Below are positions 62,129 to 64,000 of a stretch of DNA of 64,000 bases, one piece after another. Under the pieces are notes generated by a model, which did not search any database, was not told the origin of the DNA, and worked only from the letters and a program-made list of their open reading frames with translations. How positions within the stretch are numbered: the stretch's first letter is position 1; each line of letters starts with the position of its first letter. Where the stretch lies: contig NZ_JAJMLW010000004.1 of assembly GCF_022669055.1 (NCBI RefSeq), positions 62,001-126,000 on the forward strand. Reading direction: 5' to 3'. This stretch comes from Adlercreutzia faecimuris. GTDB lineage: Bacteria > Actinomycetota > Coriobacteriia > Coriobacteriales > Eggerthellaceae. A program made the position numbers and the translations under genes.

Positions 62129-62570
62129 GGGAAGAGCTCCTTTCCGGTGGATTCGCGCTCTATGGCGATGCCGAATAGATGGCGTTTGTATGCTGTGTCA
62201 ATATATATTCTACATAGCTACTAAAAAAACATGCAAAAACGAACGTATGACGGTATTAAACGCGAAATCGTAGGATTAACAGGTGGGCATAATGCTAAGG
62301 TACCTCTTTCGAGGATGGTTTTCGCCAGACCGAAGGAGGATGTTGACCTTATGCGCGCGCATACAGAATATGTCGCGGAAGACCGTGCCTGCCGTCGTGC
62401 CGAGCTGCTGTTGAAAAGTCGTAAGCAAAGACGCGGGGCGGGCGCATCGGGGGGAATCGACGTCCTGGTCGCGTGCCCCCCCCCCGACGCTCGGCGCGAG
62501 CGTCGGGGGGCGGGTACCTGGTCAGCTGCTGAAAAGCCGGGCCTAGCCCGACGGCGTACCGGGAAAAGCC
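62129..62570 (+). promoter_or_regulatory. divergent promoter region and leader with C10 tract and hairpin
   Basis: 442 bases between the bile-salt-hydrolase-like gene and the UDP-HexNAc dehydrogenase gene. The part 62190-62300 is AT-rich with promoter-like strings for both strands (TATATAT near 62205; CATAAT near 62290). A C10 tract (62476-62485) forms the foot of a perfect 14-bp stem (62480-62493 with 62497-62510, loop GCG). An open frame from 62231 has no family resemblance and I do not call it. No T-run follows the stem, so an attenuator or an antiterminator target are both possible. Confidence 0.6.
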
Positions 62571-63887
62571 ATGCTTGTCGATTCTGTTAAAACCCGCATA
62601 GCGTCCCGCGAGCTCAGATGCGCAGTGGTGGGCATGGGGTATGTGGGCCTCCCCTTGGCGGTGCAGATCGCCCGCGCTGGGTTCGTCACGGTCGGCATTG
62701 ACGTCGATCAGGGGAAGGCCGAGCAGCTTGCCGCGGGCAAGAGCCACATCGAGGATGTGTCAGGAGACGATCTTCTGCAGCTTGCCCGGCAGGGGCTCCT
62801 GCGCTTCGCCGGTGACTTCTCTCCCGTCGCCGATTGCGACTTCGTCGCGCTGTGCGTTCCCACTCCGCTCGACGGGCTCCGCAAGCCCGACCTGTCCTGT
62901 GTTGCGAGCGCGGCGCGCTCCGTCGCCCCCTTCTTGAGGGAGGGCGCGATGGTGTCGCTGGAGTCGACGGTGTACCCGGGCGCGACCGAGGAGCTGGTGG
63001 CTCCCCTTATCGAGAGGGGCTCCGGCCTTGCGTGCGGAACCCAGTTCCTGCTGGGCTGCAGCCCCGAGCGCATCGATCCGGGAAATGCCGCCTTCGGCGT
63101 GGCCAACACGCCAAAGGTGGTCGGCGCCATCGGACAGGAGGCCCTCGACTGCATCTCGGCGGTATACGATGCCGTGCTGGACGGCGGCGTGGTGCGGGTT
63201 TCCGGCCCCGCCGTCGCCGAGACGGAGAAGCTGCTGGAGAACGTGTACCGGAGCGTGAACATCGGGCTTGTGAACGAGATGGCCATGCTCTGCGAGCGCC
63301 TGGGCATCGATGTGTGGGAGGTCATCGAGGCGGCCAAGACCAAGCCCTACGGCTTCGCCCCCTTCTATCCCGGCCCCGGGGTAGGCGGCCATTGCATCGC
63401 GGTCGATCCCGCGTATCTCGCTTGGAGGGCGCGCGAGTGCGGCTTCTCGGCCTCGCTGATCGAGGAGTCCTGCCGCGTCAACGACCGGATGCCGTCGTAT
63501 TGCGCCGACCGCGCGGTGCGGCTGCTGCAGGGTCGGGGCGTGCCGCCGGCGGGGGCGCAGGTGCTCGTTCTGGGCGTTGCCTACAAGCCGGATATCGGAG
63601 ATTGCCGGGAAAGCCCCGCGCTGCGCGTCATCGAATGCCTGGAGGGGCGCGGCGTCTCGGTCTCCTACTTCGATTCGCACGTTGCGTCCTGCGTTTGCGG
63701 CGGCGTGGAGAAACGCTCGCTTCCGGCGCTTTCGGCGGATGCGCTGGAGGACGCCGACCTGGTCATGGTGACCTGCGGCCATGGCGGAATCGACTACGAC
63801 TTCGTGCGAGCTCACGCGAAGGCGGTCTTCGACACGCAGAACGCCTTACGCGATGTCGCCTGCCGCGATAACGTGATCGCGCTCTAG
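62571..63887 (+). CDS. UDP-N-acetylhexosamine 6-dehydrogenase (WbpA/WecC-like)
   Basis: A 438-residue nucleotide sugar dehydrogenase. Rossmann motif CAVVGMGYVGLPLAVQIA is near residue 20. CVPTPLDGLRKPDLS, SLESTVYPGATEEL and GCSPERIDPGNA follow, and PGPGVGGHCIAVDPAYL carries the catalytic Cys; the last is the UDP-GlcNAc/ManNAc-dehydrogenase variant rather than the UDP-glucose variant. The product would be a UDP-HexNAc uronic acid for the glycan. The next gene, a Gfo/Idh/MocA oxidoreductase, fits a WbpA-WbpB pair. The ribosome site is weak (GGGAAAAGCC). Confidence 0.93.
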   Translation: MLVDSVKTRIASRELRCAVVGMGYVGLPLAVQIARAGFVTVGIDVDQGKAEQLAAGKSHIEDVSGDDLLQLARQGLLRFAGDFSPVADCDFVALCVPTPLDGLRKPDLSCVASAARSVAPFLREGAMVSLESTVYPGATEELVAPLIERGSGLACGTQFLLGCSPERIDPGNAAFGVANTPKVVGAIGQEALDCISAVYDAVLDGGVVRVSGPAVAETEKLLENVYRSVNIGLVNEMAMLCERLGIDVWEVIEAAKTKPYGFAPFYPGPGVGGHCIAVDPAYLAWRARECGFSASLIEESCRVNDRMPSYCADRAVRLLQGRGVPPAGAQVLVLGVAYKPDIGDCRESPALRVIECLEGRGVSVSYFDSHVASCVCGGVEKRSLPALSADALEDADLVMVTCGHGGIDYDFVRAHAKAVFDTQNALRDVACRDNVIAL

Positions 63888-63915
63888 CGCCCGCGTGGAC
63901 GAGAGGGGAAAACGA

Positions 63916-64000
63916 GTGAAGTATGCGCTCATCGGATGCGGCCGCATCGCGGCAAGCCATCTGCGAGCCGCCTTGAAAAACGGCCTCGACGTGGTTGCCC
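63916..64000 (+). CDS. Gfo/Idh/MocA-family oxidoreductase (5' end only)
   Basis: The window ends after 28 codons. The start GTG at 63916 follows GAGGGG. The residues MKYALIGCGRIAASHLRAAL are the N-terminal NAD(P)-binding loop of Gfo/Idh/MocA enzymes. Next to a WbpA-like gene it is a good candidate for a WbpB/WlbA-type 3-dehydrogenase of a UDP-HexNAc uronic acid, but only the first strand and helix can be seen. Confidence 0.75.
   Translation, partial: MKYALIGCGRIAASHLRAALKNGLDVVA

Noticed and set aside
62231-62590. Possible small protein across the C10 tract upstream of the UDP-HexNAc dehydrogenase gene
   Set aside because: No ribosome site, no resemblance to any family, and composition changes inside it; better explained as leader RNA.

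Overview
The window reads as chromosomal DNA of a high-GC actinobacterium, most likely a gut Coriobacteriia/Eggerthellaceae member. That is an inference from the GC-rich codon use, the gene families present (bile-salt-hydrolase-like enzyme, feo cluster, polyferredoxin beside molybdenum cofactor genes) and the SRP RNA-dnaX-ybaB-recR neighbourhood. No 16S rRNA gene is present to settle the taxon. Five perfect parS centromere sites plus one variant, in two clusters (2.8-3.8 kb and 27.4-29.5 kb), suggest the region is not far from oriC, although no dnaA or origin lies in the window.

0-44 kb is mostly housekeeping DNA. In order it holds: thrC (minus strand); an SGNH hydrolase; an iron-uptake block of two FeoA proteins, FeoB, a Cys-rich FeoB-associated membrane protein and a DtxR-type regulator; an FtsB/DivIC-like division protein, Ppx/GppA phosphatase, tRNA-Leu(TAA), a polyprenyl diphosphate synthase and a peptidoglycan-binding protein; leuC-leuD-leuB; a NifX-like protein; a ParE/Phd-type toxin-antitoxin pair behind a 42-bp perfect palindrome; a 1018-residue TPR protein of unknown function; hisS, a sirtuin and aspS; SRP RNA, DedA, dnaX, ybaB and recR; a MobB-MobA fusion and a four-cluster polyferredoxin; a polar amino acid ABC transporter with a class II aldolase and a histidine phosphatase; a GNAT enzyme, an HtrA protease and a Schlafen/AlbA-domain regulator.

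42-64 kb is a surface-polysaccharide locus. It opens with two NusG-like (LoaP/RfaH-type) antiterminator paralogues and an initiating sugar-phosphate transferase. A strikingly AT-richer cassette follows (about 44.7-58.9 kb): glycosyltransferases, TupA-like ATP-grasp proteins, an EpsG/Wzy polymerase, a Wzx flippase, a CapE/PseB-type dehydratase, two DegT-family proteins and an acetyltransferase. It then returns to high GC with a UDP-glucose dehydrogenase, a second toxin-antitoxin pair, a bile-salt-hydrolase-like gene, a UDP-HexNAc dehydrogenase and the start of a Gfo/Idh/MocA oxidoreductase. The cassette looks like an exchangeable serotype module. One glycosyltransferase carries a single in-frame amber codon and one TupA-like gene is truncated.

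The most interesting signals are these. A G10 tract precedes the first NusG-like gene, which has no convincing start codon; loss of one G would fuse it to an upstream GTG-initiated frame, so the antiterminator may be phase variable. A C10 tract is built into a perfect hairpin in the leader of the UDP-HexNAc dehydrogenase gene. parS sites lie inside the dnaX and SGNH hydrolase coding sequences. Tandem DegT proteins differ at the catalytic position (Lys182 versus Arg182). Several hairpin or tandem repeat elements resemble MITEs or REP sequences.
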